Part shown: piece by piece, positions 48,936-59,001 of the stretch
How the letters are laid out: each line of letters starts with the position of its first letter
Numbering within the stretch: position 1 is the stretch's first letter
DNA from: Edaphochlamys debaryana
Lineage: Eukaryota; Chlorophyta; Chlorophyceae; Chlamydomonadales
Direction: 5' to 3'
Assembly: GCA_016858145.1 (NCBI GenBank)
Contig: JAEHOE010000157.1
Location: 1 to 64,000 of the forward strand
DNA length: 64,000 nucleotides
Translations under genes and position numbers: made by a program
The notes under the pieces: model-generated
What the model was told of the DNA's origin: nothing
Database searches by the model: none
What the model saw: the letters and a program-made list of their open reading frames with translations, nothing else

Positions 48936-50574
48936 CTGTTGGGGTGGTTGGGGGGCAGGGGGTAGGCGAGGTGCGCGCGTGCGTGCACGACTAAGCAACA
49001 GACGTACAGCCACTCCCCGCGTTCCCCTAACTTGTCATACCGTTCCCCCTTGCCAAAAAAAGCCCCCCCTCGCTCCTCCCATAACCAGATACTTACAGGT
49101 CTCCCACCCCCGGGCCCTTTCCTACCCCCCTACCTGCTCCCCCTGCTGCCCCTACCTGCCCTTACGTGCACCCCCCACCCTGCTCCCCCCACTCCCCCCT
49201 GCTCCCCGCATTTAGGGTTTTTAGGGTTTAGACCCTAAACCCTAAACCCCTGCCCCTACCTGCCCCTATCTACCTGCTCCTCCGCCCTATGCCCCTACCT
49301 GCCTCCCCCTGCCCCGCCCTCCCTGCCTCTCCCTGCTCCCCTCTGGCCCCCCTGCCCCTACCTGCTGCCACCTGTTAGTTCCCCCCTGCCCCGCCCCCCG
49401 CCGCTCCCTGCTCCCCCCTACTCCCACATGCATGTATGCTCCCCCTTGCACACCTTTCCCCCTGTTGCCCCCTGCATGTTCCCCTGTCTGCCTTTGACTT
49501 CTTGTCCATTAGCCAGGCACCGGCGAGTCCAATCACGGTACAAGCATGCATACATTTCGGAGACGCTTTAGCGCGGTATTTTGCCCCCTGCCGTCTCTGC
49601 AGCCGCTTTATATATAGGGCATGGGGCGTTATTTAGGGGGTGGTTATGTTCCCCCTTACAATTTTCCCGCCGCCTCCACAGTGTCCTCTGATAGCTTCCA
49701 GCTTTCAGGCAAGGCCCAAATTGTCATGTGTGCGAGCCCCTAACGGTTGGGTTTGAGCCACCGCGCTCTAGGTGGCATTTATGTGCCGTGTTTATATGCC
49801 CCAGGACAGCCTAGACAGCCCAGGGGGGTATCATCCTGTGAGTAACGGTGCCGTGTCTAGACAGATCTGGTCCTTCGTAGTCCTACCACCTTTCCCCAAG
49901 TCCCGCTGGCTGGGCGCTGCGTGAGTGCACTGGGGCACAGGTTAACCTGAAAACCCTGAATACCCCCTCTAGCCACCCGCACGCACGAGGGTAACGGACA
50001 AAGCCTGTGTCAGGTGCGTGCGGCGGGCTAGTCCACGACTTATATCACACCTTACCCTTTGTGGAGGCGACTAGCCACAGAAGCGTCGTCAGCGCCACAA
50101 GGATGGCTTCGGGCCCCCACGAAGGCCGCCGTGCTGCGCCTGACGCTGCCACTGTTCGTCCTAAAGCCATGATAACTCACGCACTTGAAGCAGCGCTAAT
50201 AGCAGCAGGTCGCGCCCCGGCGGGACGAAGCCGCATCGGGCAATGTATGGTTAGCTAAAGGGAAAAGACAGGTAGGAAACTGTCACTGCTGTATACAAGC
50301 GACATACTGAGCTTCTAGTGGGTGGAACGCGTTGCCTCATGGCTGCATGGGTGCTCTTCGTACGCGTGTGCATAGTGTGCAAAGCTTGGGTTTCTGTGCC
50401 CTTCGTGTGTTTGCCTTGTTGTGAACAGCTTTTATTATTTGCGCCAGCTGCAACAGCTCGAGTCGATCGCACAAGGCTGCGGTTAGCCTAGCCTGTTTGT
50501 CTCTTGCTTCTCCTGACGCCTAGATAGCGTTAACCGGCGATACCTATTCGGTAGGGGGGCAAGTCGGCGCCAAG
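48936..50574. other. Intergenic: C-rich tract, telomere-like motif, unassigned sequence
   Basis: From about 49040 to 49500 the plus strand is dominated by cctgcccctacctgctccc-like runs. Within it, at 49211-49249, sits an inverted telomere-like motif. From 49.5 to 50.57 kb no supported gene is seen. A short frame at 50103-50258 (ATG GCT TCG..., 51 residues, Ala/Arg-rich) preceded by ttatatatag at about 49607 is noted but unsupported. The missing 5' exons of the giant minus-strand gene should lie in or beyond this stretch. Confidence 0.5.
49211..49249. repeat. Interstitial telomere-like repeat, inverted
   Basis: Reads TTTAGGG, then TTTTTAGGG, TTTAGA, then CCCTAAA twice: G-strand units followed immediately by C-strand units. 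The 7-bp unit is the Arabidopsis-type telomere repeat, also reported for some volvocine algae. The orientation is that expected of an end-to-end telomere junction. Confidence 0.8.
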
Positions 50575-51886
50575 TGTACTGCCCGGTTAAGGGGGTCACG
50601 CGATGTGTGTCGGCACACGCCCGCCGGCTTGTCTAGGATTCTTTGTGCTTACGACAGGCCGCACGTTGCAGCGGCCCTTGGTATCGCCAACCGAAAAAGG
50701 TTGCGTTTAGCAGCGGGATTTGGGGGAGCGCGGCAAGGGGACGCAGAAGACGGGAGCAGCACAGAAGGTGCCCGTTTGAAGGGCCTTCAGCCTGGAACAG
50801 GAGGGAGTCGCGGGACGAGCGCCATGGGTGTGTACGGCGCATGAGGGAGGGATTGACTTTGGCGTTATTCGTTGACTGGGGCGTTGACTTCGGCCCCATA
50901 CATTGACCCAGTTGTAGGGCTGCCCTAGGCCTTATGTATTGAGCGGTTGAGATACAGGGCACGCAAGTGGTGCACCTGCGCGGCAAGTGGGGGTTGGAGG
51001 TGGTGCTTCGAGGAAGTGGGAGTTATACGAAGGGATCGTAGAGGGAGTTGCGTGGTTGCTTCCTTTGGCGGGCGGTGCCCGTTGTTCTGTAGGACACCCA
51101 GGCCGTATTTAAGGCCGGGGGTCGCGGGCTGTTGCGCATGCCCCGAACCCTGAATACACGGTTGCTGGAGCAAAGCTTATCTGAGCTCTAAACTCTCTGT
51201 GATTCCGTCCCCTGTAAATCTGAGTGTGTGCTCGACTGCGGCCCCGTCCCCTCGAGCCCCTCTGCGCCATCGAGCGCCCAGCCTGGCCCTTCGGCCCCAG
51301 CACGCCGTCAACCTGTAGTGCGACCGTGCCCTTGCTCCTCACCGACTGTGCCGCAGCGCCCCCGTCGAGTGGAGCCATCTCCCCTGAGCAGTAACAGCTC
51401 AGCCCTTCCCAGAGTCAGCCCGGCTCTGACCCGCTGCGTCTGCCTTAACTGAGCGCGCGAGCGGAGGCGAGCGCGTGCCTTACAGCCCGCTTCGCTTGTC
51501 CTTTCCTTGGCCCTGCCCTCCTGCACGCCAAGCCTGTATCCTACGGTCACCCCTTGACCCGACACGCCCTATCCCGGAGCCCTGCCGTCACCCCGACGCC
51601 GTCAGTGCCTCCGTCCCCCTCCAACTTATCTCAATTACCCGTAACGCTTCCGCAAAGCAAGTCTTCCGCTGCGCAGTATCCCTGCTGCTATCGCCTGTCC
51701 GTTGATTGAGCCCCGCAACGTGACACGCACCCAACCGGCAGTGACAGAGACTGGTGCCAGTGTCCTCACACACTGAGCCCCGGGCACCTCACGGCGCAGC
51801 AGAACGGTCCTAGGGCAAGCCAGCACACCACTCCGGAACGCGCGAAAATTTTGTGTGGTTAGGTGTTTGGTGTGGCTTCGCTTTCT
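50575..51886 (+). mobile_element. 5' LTR of Ty3/gypsy-like element
   Basis: About 1,312 bp, nearly identical to 60450-61762 with roughly 15 visible differences. Starts TGTACTGCCC and ends CGCTTTCT; it lacks the usual terminal CA. A TATA-like TATTTAA lies at 51106-51112 and a TGTAA poly(A)-type signal at 51213-51217, consistent with U3-R-U5 order. The apparent short frames inside are not genes. Confidence 0.9.
51106..51112 (+). promoter_or_regulatory. TATA-like box in 5' LTR
   Basis: TATTTAA, followed about 100 bp later by the TGTAA signal at 51213. The same box is at 60982-60988 in the right LTR. Position fits the LTR promoter upstream of the R region. Confidence 0.5.
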
Positions 51887-51902
51887 TGGTAGCGGGACCA
51901 CG
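51887..51902 (+). other. Primer binding site (PBS)
   Basis: TGGTAGCGGGACCACG begins directly at the LTR end. Its reverse complement ends in CCGCTACCA, as expected of a tRNA 3' end with CCA. This resembles the TGGTA-type initiator-Met PBS common in LTR elements, but the tRNA is not identified here. Confidence 0.7.
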
Positions 51903-52028
51903 TTGCTCGTCTGAGCTTGCAACTCTGATCAATCATCCGCAATAGACAACTCTACCCCCTCTTCCCCACACACGGCAAGCCCAGCTCATAGCTGTGCCCC
52001 AAACATCGAGGAATATGGGCAAGAGTGA

Positions 52029-53591
52029 ATCCGAGGCGTCTCCGCCTCCAGCCTCAACACAATACCCCTCTTCGACCCCGATCTAATCGATGCCCGATCA
52101 TGGCTCACACAGGTCGAAAACTTTGCCCGTCTGTTCCATTGGACGGATGAGGACAAGCTGATTGCTGCCAAATGCCGGCTAGGCTCCACGGCTCAGATAT
52201 GGGCGTGTGGGAGCGGCCCCGAGCTTGGCAACTGGCCCTCCTTCCGGCGAGCATTCACAGACCGCTTTGCTGTGCGAGAGGATGAGTTGTACAGCCGCCT
52301 GGCGAACTGCAGGCAGGGCAAGAAGAAGACGGTCAGGCATTATGCGGACCGGTATCGGCACCTCTGCTCCCAGCTGGGCATTGACCCCGCCGAGGACCCC
52401 ACCTACATGTACAACTTTCTGCGAGGACTGCAGCCCCAAATCTATGCCAAGGTTTACCTGATGAGGCCCAGGGACCTTGAGGCGGCCATCTCCGATGCCA
52501 TTTACGTGAGCAAAGGCATGGATACGATGAGCCGTGGTGAACAGGGGGATGAGGAGGAGCACGATGACATCACACGTCATGCTCGTTATCGGCGGGCTCG
52601 GGAGTATGTGGAGGAGGAGGCACCTGCAAAGGCGGAGAAGGCGGAAAGGGTGCGGTATGAGCTGGTGAGGCCTGAAGCCCGAGGACCACCGGGCATGGCA
52701 CGAGGCCGGGAACAGGACACACGCCCAAGGGTGCAATGGGAGGACCGGCGCGATCCCCAGCCCCGGCGCGATGAGCCGCGGGGTGGCATGCGCCCCTCTG
52801 CGGCGGCGGCAAGAACCCCACCGCCGGCTGCCCCTTCTCGCAACACACCTGACCTGGAGACGCTGGCCAGGGACTTCGCGAGACTCTCATTGAACCTGCA
52901 AGAGATGCAAAGGCGGCAGGAGGGTGGATTTGGGTCACAGGTCAACCTGGTGGAGGTAGTTCACACTCCTGAGGTGTACGCGGCAAGCACAGGCCACCCT
53001 CGGCCAGGCCGCTGGAGGCACCCTCCGTACGGCAACCACGGAGTGCCGGCGGATGAGATCTACCTGAAGCGCATGGGCGAGTTCCCGACTACCGCCTTGC
53101 CGCGCAAGCGTGTAGCCGTGGACCCCGCTGCGTTCGCAAACCCCACTGCGGCAGCCGCACCTGAGAGGCGCGAGCCCCGTGCAGCGCCGACAGACGATCG
53201 GGCCAGGACCCCGGCACGGCGCATGATGCCAGCCGGAACCCGGGATTACCCGCCGGTCCCCGAGCATCGGCGGGCAAGCCCAGGGCGGGTAGGCTGGAGG
53301 CCACCGGTGCGAGCACCTGGTGAGAACATGGGCCGCACGCATGCAGTACCTGCCAGTGGAGGAGGAAGGAAGGGTGGCAGACGAGATCATGGCGAAGGTC
53401 AACAAGTATCCAATTGCCTTGGGTTCGGCGCTGCGGGTCAACCCCTTAAACGTGTACACCAAGTTGGGCGCACGTATCCTGAACGTGGAGCGAGGGCAGC
53501 GCGACCGGGCCATGACTGGTGCCCCGGCGCCCAACACCCCTCAGCCGAGGCGCAACCCGGAGATCACCCCTGGCTCACCGGAGCGGCATGA
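52029..53591 (+). CDS. Gag-like protein of Ty3/gypsy-like element (frame-disrupted start)
   Basis: The frame is open from 52029. It gives protein-like sequence at once (SWLTQVENFARLFHWTDEDK) and then the Retrotrans_gag pattern FRRAFTDRFA...LANCRQGKKKTVRHYADRYR...NFLRGLQPQIYAK. The only plausible start, ATG at 52015, is in another frame that hits TAA at 52084, so the present copy needs a one-base shift between 52029 and 52084. The middle is Arg/Pro-rich with EEEAPAKAEKAERVRYE. No CCHC zinc knuckle is seen. The last ~250 bp overlap the pol frame, and the true gag-pol switch is probably near 53320-53340. Confidence 0.8.
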   Translation: MRGVSASSLNTIPLFDPDLIDARSWLTQVENFARLFHWTDEDKLIAAKCRLGSTAQIWACGSGPELGNWPSFRRAFTDRFAVREDELYSRLANCRQGKKKTVRHYADRYRHLCSQLGIDPAEDPTYMYNFLRGLQPQIYAKVYLMRPRDLEAAISDAIYVSKGMDTMSRGEQGDEEEHDDITRHARYRRAREYVEEEAPAKAEKAERVRYELVRPEARGPPGMARGREQDTRPRVQWEDRRDPQPRRDEPRGGMRPSAAAARTPPPAAPSRNTPDLETLARDFARLSLNLQEMQRRQEGGFGSQVNLVEVVHTPEVYAASTGHPRPGRWRHPPYGNHGVPADEIYLKRMGEFPTTALPRKRVAVDPAAFANPTAAAAPERREPRAAPTDDRARTPARRMMPAGTRDYPPVPEHRRASPGRVGWRPPVRAPGENMGRTHAVPASGGGRKGGRRDHGEGQQVSNCLGFGAAGQPLKRVHQVGRTYPERGARAARPGHDWCPGAQHPSAEAQPGDHPWLTGAA

Positions 53592-55896
53592 CGGTCCAGA
53601 GCCGATGACGTTCTCCGCTGAGGCCATGATCAATCACAGCGCCAAGGAGGCTACGTGGGAGCCGCCGCGTTGGCAGGTGTGCCGAGCGGAGATAAGGCTG
53701 GGCGATGCGGATGGGGTGCTTGTGCCAACACCGGCCATCATCGACAGTGGCGCCTCCGCGTCGCTGGTGCCCCGGCACACCTTGAGGAAGCTTCGGATGA
53801 CGCCTGCGATTGAGGGGACAAACGCATCCTTCATTGCGGCCGATGGCAACTGTGCCAAAGCCAAGGGGCGGGTCCGTGATCTCTACACCACCACTGGGGA
53901 CATGGCCATAGCCCTGGACGCTTATGTGAGCAACGCACGGACCTATGGCATCATCCTGGGCTGTGATTGGCTGATTCAGGCACGGGCCACTATCTGCTAT
54001 GATAAGGGGCGGTTGTTCTACACCAACGATGAGGGGCAGCGGGCCTCGATCCCCATCACGTTCCTGCGAGGACCGGAGGCCGCGGCGCTGTTCGCCGAAG
54101 CCGAGTCCGACCCGGATGACCTGGACACTGAGACCTACCTGGTCAACGTGGACCCACGGGTGGGTGTGCTGCCCGCGCCCTTGCAATATGTGGAGGTTGA
54201 GGAGCACGAGCAAGAGGCGGCGGTGGCACCCATTACCGTGGGGAATGGAGACGGCCGGGACCCAGACCGGGACCCAGCCAATGGAGCGGACGAGGAGCTG
54301 CCCATGTTGGTTGATACTGACGATGAGGAGGAGGAGGACAGTGAGGAGGAGGAGGAGGAGGGAAGCGAGGAGGGCTTGGATAAGGAGGACGCGGATGACG
54401 AGGACTGGACTGGTGGGGGAGCCGGTGGGGCCTGGGGGTCGGAAGGAGAGGAGGAGGACGGCAAGGATCAGGATGACGGGTCACAAGGGAGCGCCGGACG
54501 TGCACCATCGCACCGGCTCGAGGTGTACAAGGCCGGGCCAAGCGCATCCGGCTCAAGAGTCAAGGCTGCGGAGGCGACTGCAACACCGATGCCCGACAAG
54601 CCTGTGATCGAGATCTTGCCCAACCGGCCAAACTTCCTGTCGGCGGCTGAGCACATTGCGGCGGCCAAAGCTAACACTGCCCGAGCACGGGAAGCGAATG
54701 CGGGCAAGGAACCGTCGGAGGAGCTCAAGACGCTGCTTCGGCAGAAGATTAACCCCGAGCTTACCCCAGAGCAGCAGGAGGAGATATATCAACTGCTGTT
54801 GCACAACCATGACATGTTTGCCTTGACCAACAGCGATCTGGGTCGCACGACTTGGGTGACCTGCAAGGTGGACACTGGGGACAGCATGCCGGTTTACACA
54901 CCACCGTACCGCATGTCTAAGGCGGAGCTGGCCGCAGTAGATGCGGAGATGGACAAGCTGTTGAAAGACGGGCTGATTGAGCCTAGCCACAGCCTGTGGG
55001 GCTCGCCCGTAATGGTCATTCCCAAGAAGGCTGAGTCGGGCCCTGGCACCGCCAACCCAGACAGCCCACCGGTGATTGAGGACCGAGTCGTGATGGACCT
55101 GAGGGCGGTCAATCAGGTTGTACGGCCTGAGCGGTACCCGATGGGCCACATCCAGGACTTGTTAGACAGCACGGCGCCTGTGGGAGGAGGCACGAAGTAC
55201 TACTCGTCAATCGACCTGAAGTCAGGCTTCTGGCAGGTGCCAATGCACGATGAAGAGTCCAAGAACAAGCTGACGCTAGTCACCCCGCATGCCTCGTACC
55301 GGCCCACGGTCATGCCCATGGGATACCGGTCGAGCCCCAGCGTGTTCGTGCGACTCATGCGGCTGGTGCTAGGCCCCGTCCTTCCCGGCACGGCCTACCT
55401 ACCGCGCGAGCAAGGAGAGACGGGCCACGCCCAGATGGAGCCCTGTGTGGCAAACTTCATCGATGACGTCCTCACTCATGCGGCGGAGTGGGGCAAGCAT
55501 CTCGAGGCGCAGGAGCTGGTGTTCGACCTGCTGCGCCTGGCGAACTTGAAGGTGGCCATCAAGAAGTGCAAGTTCGGCCAGCGGCGCATCGTGTTCCTAG
55601 GACACCTGCTGGACGGGGAGAAGGGAACCGTGGGCCCAGATCCCCGCAACCTGGCCAACATTGAGCGGCTGCCGGCGCCCGGCACGATCAAGGAGCTGCG
55701 AAGCTGGATTTCCACCATCTCGTACTACAAGAACTTCATTGCCAATTTCAGCCTGAAGGCGAAGTCGCTCTACAACCTTCTGCGGAAGGACGCACCGTGG
55801 CGGTGGGGTGAGGAGGAGCGGGCGGCTTGGTCAACCCTCCGCCAGGCACTCCTGTGCGAGCCAGTCTTGCCGTGTGTGCCGTGTCAGCCATCCTGA
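53320..55896 (+). CDS. Pol: aspartic protease and reverse transcriptase
   Basis: 858-residue frame, offset +1 from gag. Protease: IIDSGASASLV near residue 141, an Asp-Ser-Gly active site. An acidic linker (long Glu/Asp runs) spans about 331-395. Reverse transcriptase: motif A IDLKSGFWQV near 631, motif B MGYRSSPSVFVRLM, motif C FIDD at 713-716 (the YxDD box with Phe), then VAIKKCKFGQRRIVFLGH. This order (PR-RT-RH) and these motifs are those of Ty3/gypsy. An unusual insert of about 25 residues (YLPREQGETGHAQMEP) separates motifs B and C. The frame ends at 55896 in the RT-RNase H connection, where sequence appears to be missing. Confidence 0.9.
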   Translation: MRTWAARMQYLPVEEEGRVADEIMAKVNKYPIALGSALRVNPLNVYTKLGARILNVERGQRDRAMTGAPAPNTPQPRRNPEITPGSPERHDGPEPMTFSAEAMINHSAKEATWEPPRWQVCRAEIRLGDADGVLVPTPAIIDSGASASLVPRHTLRKLRMTPAIEGTNASFIAADGNCAKAKGRVRDLYTTTGDMAIALDAYVSNARTYGIILGCDWLIQARATICYDKGRLFYTNDEGQRASIPITFLRGPEAAALFAEAESDPDDLDTETYLVNVDPRVGVLPAPLQYVEVEEHEQEAAVAPITVGNGDGRDPDRDPANGADEELPMLVDTDDEEEEDSEEEEEEGSEEGLDKEDADDEDWTGGGAGGAWGSEGEEEDGKDQDDGSQGSAGRAPSHRLEVYKAGPSASGSRVKAAEATATPMPDKPVIEILPNRPNFLSAAEHIAAAKANTARAREANAGKEPSEELKTLLRQKINPELTPEQQEEIYQLLLHNHDMFALTNSDLGRTTWVTCKVDTGDSMPVYTPPYRMSKAELAAVDAEMDKLLKDGLIEPSHSLWGSPVMVIPKKAESGPGTANPDSPPVIEDRVVMDLRAVNQVVRPERYPMGHIQDLLDSTAPVGGGTKYYSSIDLKSGFWQVPMHDEESKNKLTLVTPHASYRPTVMPMGYRSSPSVFVRLMRLVLGPVLPGTAYLPREQGETGHAQMEPCVANFIDDVLTHAAEWGKHLEAQELVFDLLRLANLKVAIKKCKFGQRRIVFLGHLLDGEKGTVGPDPRNLANIERLPAPGTIKELRSWISTISYYKNFIANFSLKAKSLYNLLRKDAPWRWGEEERAAWSTLRQALLCEPVLPCVPCQPS

Positions 55897-56650
55897 GTCA
55901 AGTGGGGGCAGACGCCAGGGAGCGGGTGGTTCAGTACGCGAGCAAAAAGATGTCGGGCAGCCAGCTGAACTGGTCAGCGGCTGACGGCGAGTGCTACGCC
56001 GCCGTATTTGGGGTGACCTACTTCCGGCCCTATGTGTGGGGCACGCGCTTTACGCTGTTAACCGACAGCATGGCAGTGCGCTACCTTATGACCGCCAAGA
56101 CCTCAAGCCTTCAGGGCAAGCTGGCCCGCATGGCCCTCAAGCTGATGTCGTACGATATTGACATCCAGCACCGCCCTGGCGAGCGTCACGGCAACGTGGA
56201 TGGACTTAGCCGCCTAGCTCACCTGGCGAGCAGCAGCGACGAGGACGAGCCATCCCAGGCGGATGGTGGTCAGGCGGCGGCGCAGACGTCGCGGGTGCGC
56301 TCGCTGACTGACCTGCAGGAGCAGTGGCCAAAGGGTTTGGCGGCGGCAGGAACGGACAGTCAGGAGGCGGCATCCACGCTCTGCGATCTGAGCAAGCAGG
56401 AGCCCAGGGGTGGGCCACGAGGAAGGGCGGAGAGAGAGGTTTACCTGGCCGCTGGAGCTATCACTCCTGAGGCGCCCAGGCAGGGTGGGAGGCCGCACCC
56501 AGGGCTTCCCCAGCCCCAAGCCTGGCGACGCTCCTTGGGCGTGGCTCAGCGCATTGGCCAGCCGCTGGCCCGAGGGCAGCAAGCCCAGGGTAGCCTGCAG
56601 GGCGGAAGGATGGGACGGCATGATGCGGGGGCTGACTGCTGCGTACTGCT
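55827..56650 (+). pseudogene. RNase H part of pol, frameshifted and truncated
   Basis: Continues pol in the gag frame: ILSQVGADARERVVQYASKK, WSAADGECYA, LLTDSMAVRYLM, GNVDGLSRLAHL, the RNase H and tether signatures of Ty3/gypsy. The segment that normally carries the first catalytic Asp, between the RT thumb and ILSQ, is missing together with the frame change, so this copy should lack RNase H activity. Low-complexity sequence follows to about 56650, where homology to pol ends. No HHCC or DDE integrase is found in any frame up to the right LTR. Confidence 0.75.
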
Positions 56651-58610
56651 TGTTAGGCCCCCGCTTACGTCAGGCTCCATGTTCAGCTTGACGGGCGCCA
56701 CTCCCGCCGCCCGCAGCCTGTTCAGGAGGGCGGCCTTCTTCTTGGCCATGGGCGGCGACACGGGCGTCGGCGGCTTGGCGGCGGGCGCGTAGGCGGGGGT
56801 GGCCTGCAGCACTCCCGCCGCCTTCTGCAGGGTCAGGAACAGGGCGTCGTCCTCCAGCCGCTCCATGGTGATCTCGCTCTCGTCCAGGATGATGTTGGCG
56901 CCCAGGAGCGCCAGGGTGGTGTCCTGGTACATTGGGTCGTCGGCCCGGATGATGCTCAGCAGCGCCGACCGGGTCGCGTAGGGCGCGGCCTTGAGCACCA
57001 GGGGGGCCCAGCTGACCTTGTAGCCGTACTCGTTGGTTGTCACTTTCCAGTCCGTGACGGAGCCGCTGTCCTCAATCGCCTTGCCGTACGTGCCCATGTA
57101 GTAGGCGCCGACGGAGGCGGGGTCGGCCAGGATGAAGCCGAAGCCCTTGTCGTCGAGGCCGGCCAGGTTGATCTGGTCGTTGGACACGGGCAGCTGGTAC
57201 ACGTAGTACGAGCGGCCGTTGGGGCCGTGCATCACCAGCGCCGAGAGCAGGCCCTTGAGGTCGGCGGTGTACAGGTTGATGGTGGTGCCGGTGGCGGTGA
57301 GGGCGGTGATGGGGCGCAGCTGGGCGGGGTTGGTGATGGGCTGCGGCCGGGTCTCGCCGGCGTCCAGCGGGTGCGTGGCGTTGTAGAAGTTGTACAGGTC
57401 CATCATGGTCTCCATGGCCAGGGTGCCCGCCCCGCAGTCGCGGATGCTGAGGGCCAGCTGCAGGGGGGCAGGGGAGAGCGGTGCGTCAGCCCATGGGTTT
57501 CCTGTCTTATAGCTGGCGGCACTTCTGCAGGTGTATGCGTTCGCCCCGGTTATAGCAACAGTGCGTGCCTGTTCTCCCTGCGGTCCTGCCCGTGCTCGCC
57601 TCACCTCCAGGATCTCGGTGCACATGAACGGGCGGAGCGGGGTGAAGGCAGCGATGCCCAGCTCGGACGGCCGGCCCAGCCGCTGGTCGTCCGACGGCTC
57701 CAGCCCCAGGCGGATGCGCAGGGTCTTGCCGAAGCCCGCCATCAGCCACACGAGGTGGGAGCGCAGCAGCTGGGCGAGGCGCGGGTCCGCAGCTGCGCGG
57801 ACTCCTTGGTCTCCACCTGGGGGCCAGGGCAGGCAGTGTGTGTGTTGGTGTAGGGCGGGTCGGGCTGTCTGGGGTTGGGGATGGCAGGCCTACGTGGGTT
57901 GCTGGGTGCGTGCGTGTCTGGGGCCCCGTCGTGCGCCGTTCCCGCCCTCTGCTTTGCTCCCGCCCTCTGCTTTGCGGGACATACCTCGGAGCCGCCGGAG
58001 CACTTGGTGACCTCCGCGTCTAGCAGGATGAAGGCGAGGCTGTGGACCAGGTCGAGCGCCCGCAGCCCCATCTCGCGTGCGTCTGCAGGGTGCGTGGGTG
58101 GGTGGCAGTGGGGTGTGGTCAAGCGAGGTGGCGGGGCGTGCGGTTCAGTGCTGCATGCGTGCGGGGTGGGGTGCGTGGGGTAAGCGGGTGTGCCCTGGTT
58201 CCCTGCCGTGCCTTTCTGCTCCACCTGCCCGTGCTGGCCCCATCCCCAGCCTGTCCTACCAGGTGCGTCGCGGAGGTACGCCTCGGTCAGGCCGGACAGC
58301 CATTGCGCCACCAGGGCGCCCACCGAGTACACCGCGCCGTCCACCGGGGCGCTGGGCGCCTCAATGGCGGCCTGCACGATGTGCCAGCCCGCCTTGGTGG
58401 GCTTGCCGTCCGTCCAGAAGATGACCGTGATGGTCGGGGGCTGCAGCTCGTGTCCATACAGCTCCCCGATCTTGGGGTACGGCAGGCGGATGGGGGAGGG
58501 GCTGCAGTAGATGGCGGACATGATCTTCAGGGCCGTGCTGCAGCTGCACACAATCTCGATGGAGGCGATGGGCTGGGCGTCTCCGCCCACCTGGACGCCC
58601 CGGCCTTCCA
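56546..58610 (-). CDS. Unrecognised intron-containing gene between the LTRs
   Basis: Exons supported by splice signals: 58260-58610, 57985-58082, 57605-57816, 56546-57458. Composition is that of a folded soluble protein: PKIGELYGHELQPPTITV, TVIFWTDGKPTKAGWHIVQ, HLVWLMAGFGKTLRIRLGLE, DLYNFYNATHPL, KVTTNEYGYKVSWAPLVLK. I do not recognise the family. There is no ATG for the first exon (it begins at an acceptor), so a 5' exon is missing from my model. Joining 57985-58082 to 57605-57816 requires a one-base shift, which suggests a frameshift mutation or a wrong join. At the 3' end the frame runs past about 56660 into antisense of the retroelement pol, so the native C-terminus was probably lost. Lies head-to-head with the gene at 59002. 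Confidence 0.6.
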
Positions 58611-59001
58611 CTGGAACGGGAAAAACCAAGAAACGCCCTCAAACCGGCTCTGGGGCGAAACCCAGCAGCGGGCAAGGAAGCTCGCTACATTGCATATACA
58701 GCGCGCCGCGCGGCGGGACAAGGGACGACGGCTGGAGTGAAAGCGACCGGCGCACCACGGCCCACCGCTCCAGCCACCCCTTCCCAAAGCCCCTGCTCGG
58801 CGCTTATCATTTCTACCGCATTCAAGAGAGTGATGATTCTACGTAGCGCAAGTGCACCGAAGCTGCAAGCGGAGTTCGAGGGGCCCATGCAGAGCCCATT
58901 TAAGGCAAGGCGACTGAGGCGCAACCCACAACGTCCGTCAAACTTCCCAAACCCAAACCTTTTCTGCTTAAACAACGTTTAAAACCAAACACCAAAGAGA
59001 C
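58611..59001. promoter_or_regulatory. Divergent spacer between the two internal genes
   Basis: About 390 bp between the first recognised exon of the minus-strand gene and the ATG of the plus-strand gene. The last 60 bp before that ATG are A/C-rich (ccaaacccaaacc, ttaaaaccaaacaccaaaga), unlike the GC-rich surroundings, and resemble a 5' leader. A promoter is inferred by position only. Confidence 0.4.

Noticed and set aside
48696..49013. Minus-strand ATG at 49013 as the start of the giant gene
   Set aside because: It is in the wrong frame for the TGWP module, has no signal-peptide character, and an acceptor (caacag) directly precedes the module exon.
50103..50258. 51-residue open frame MASGPHEGRR... 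before the left LTR
   Set aside because: Short, Ala/Arg-rich, no domain and no splice or signal support; only a distant TATA-like sequence.
52272..52274. GTG as start codon of gag
   Set aside because: Protein-like gag sequence extends upstream to 52029; the frame simply lacks an earlier in-frame ATG in this copy.
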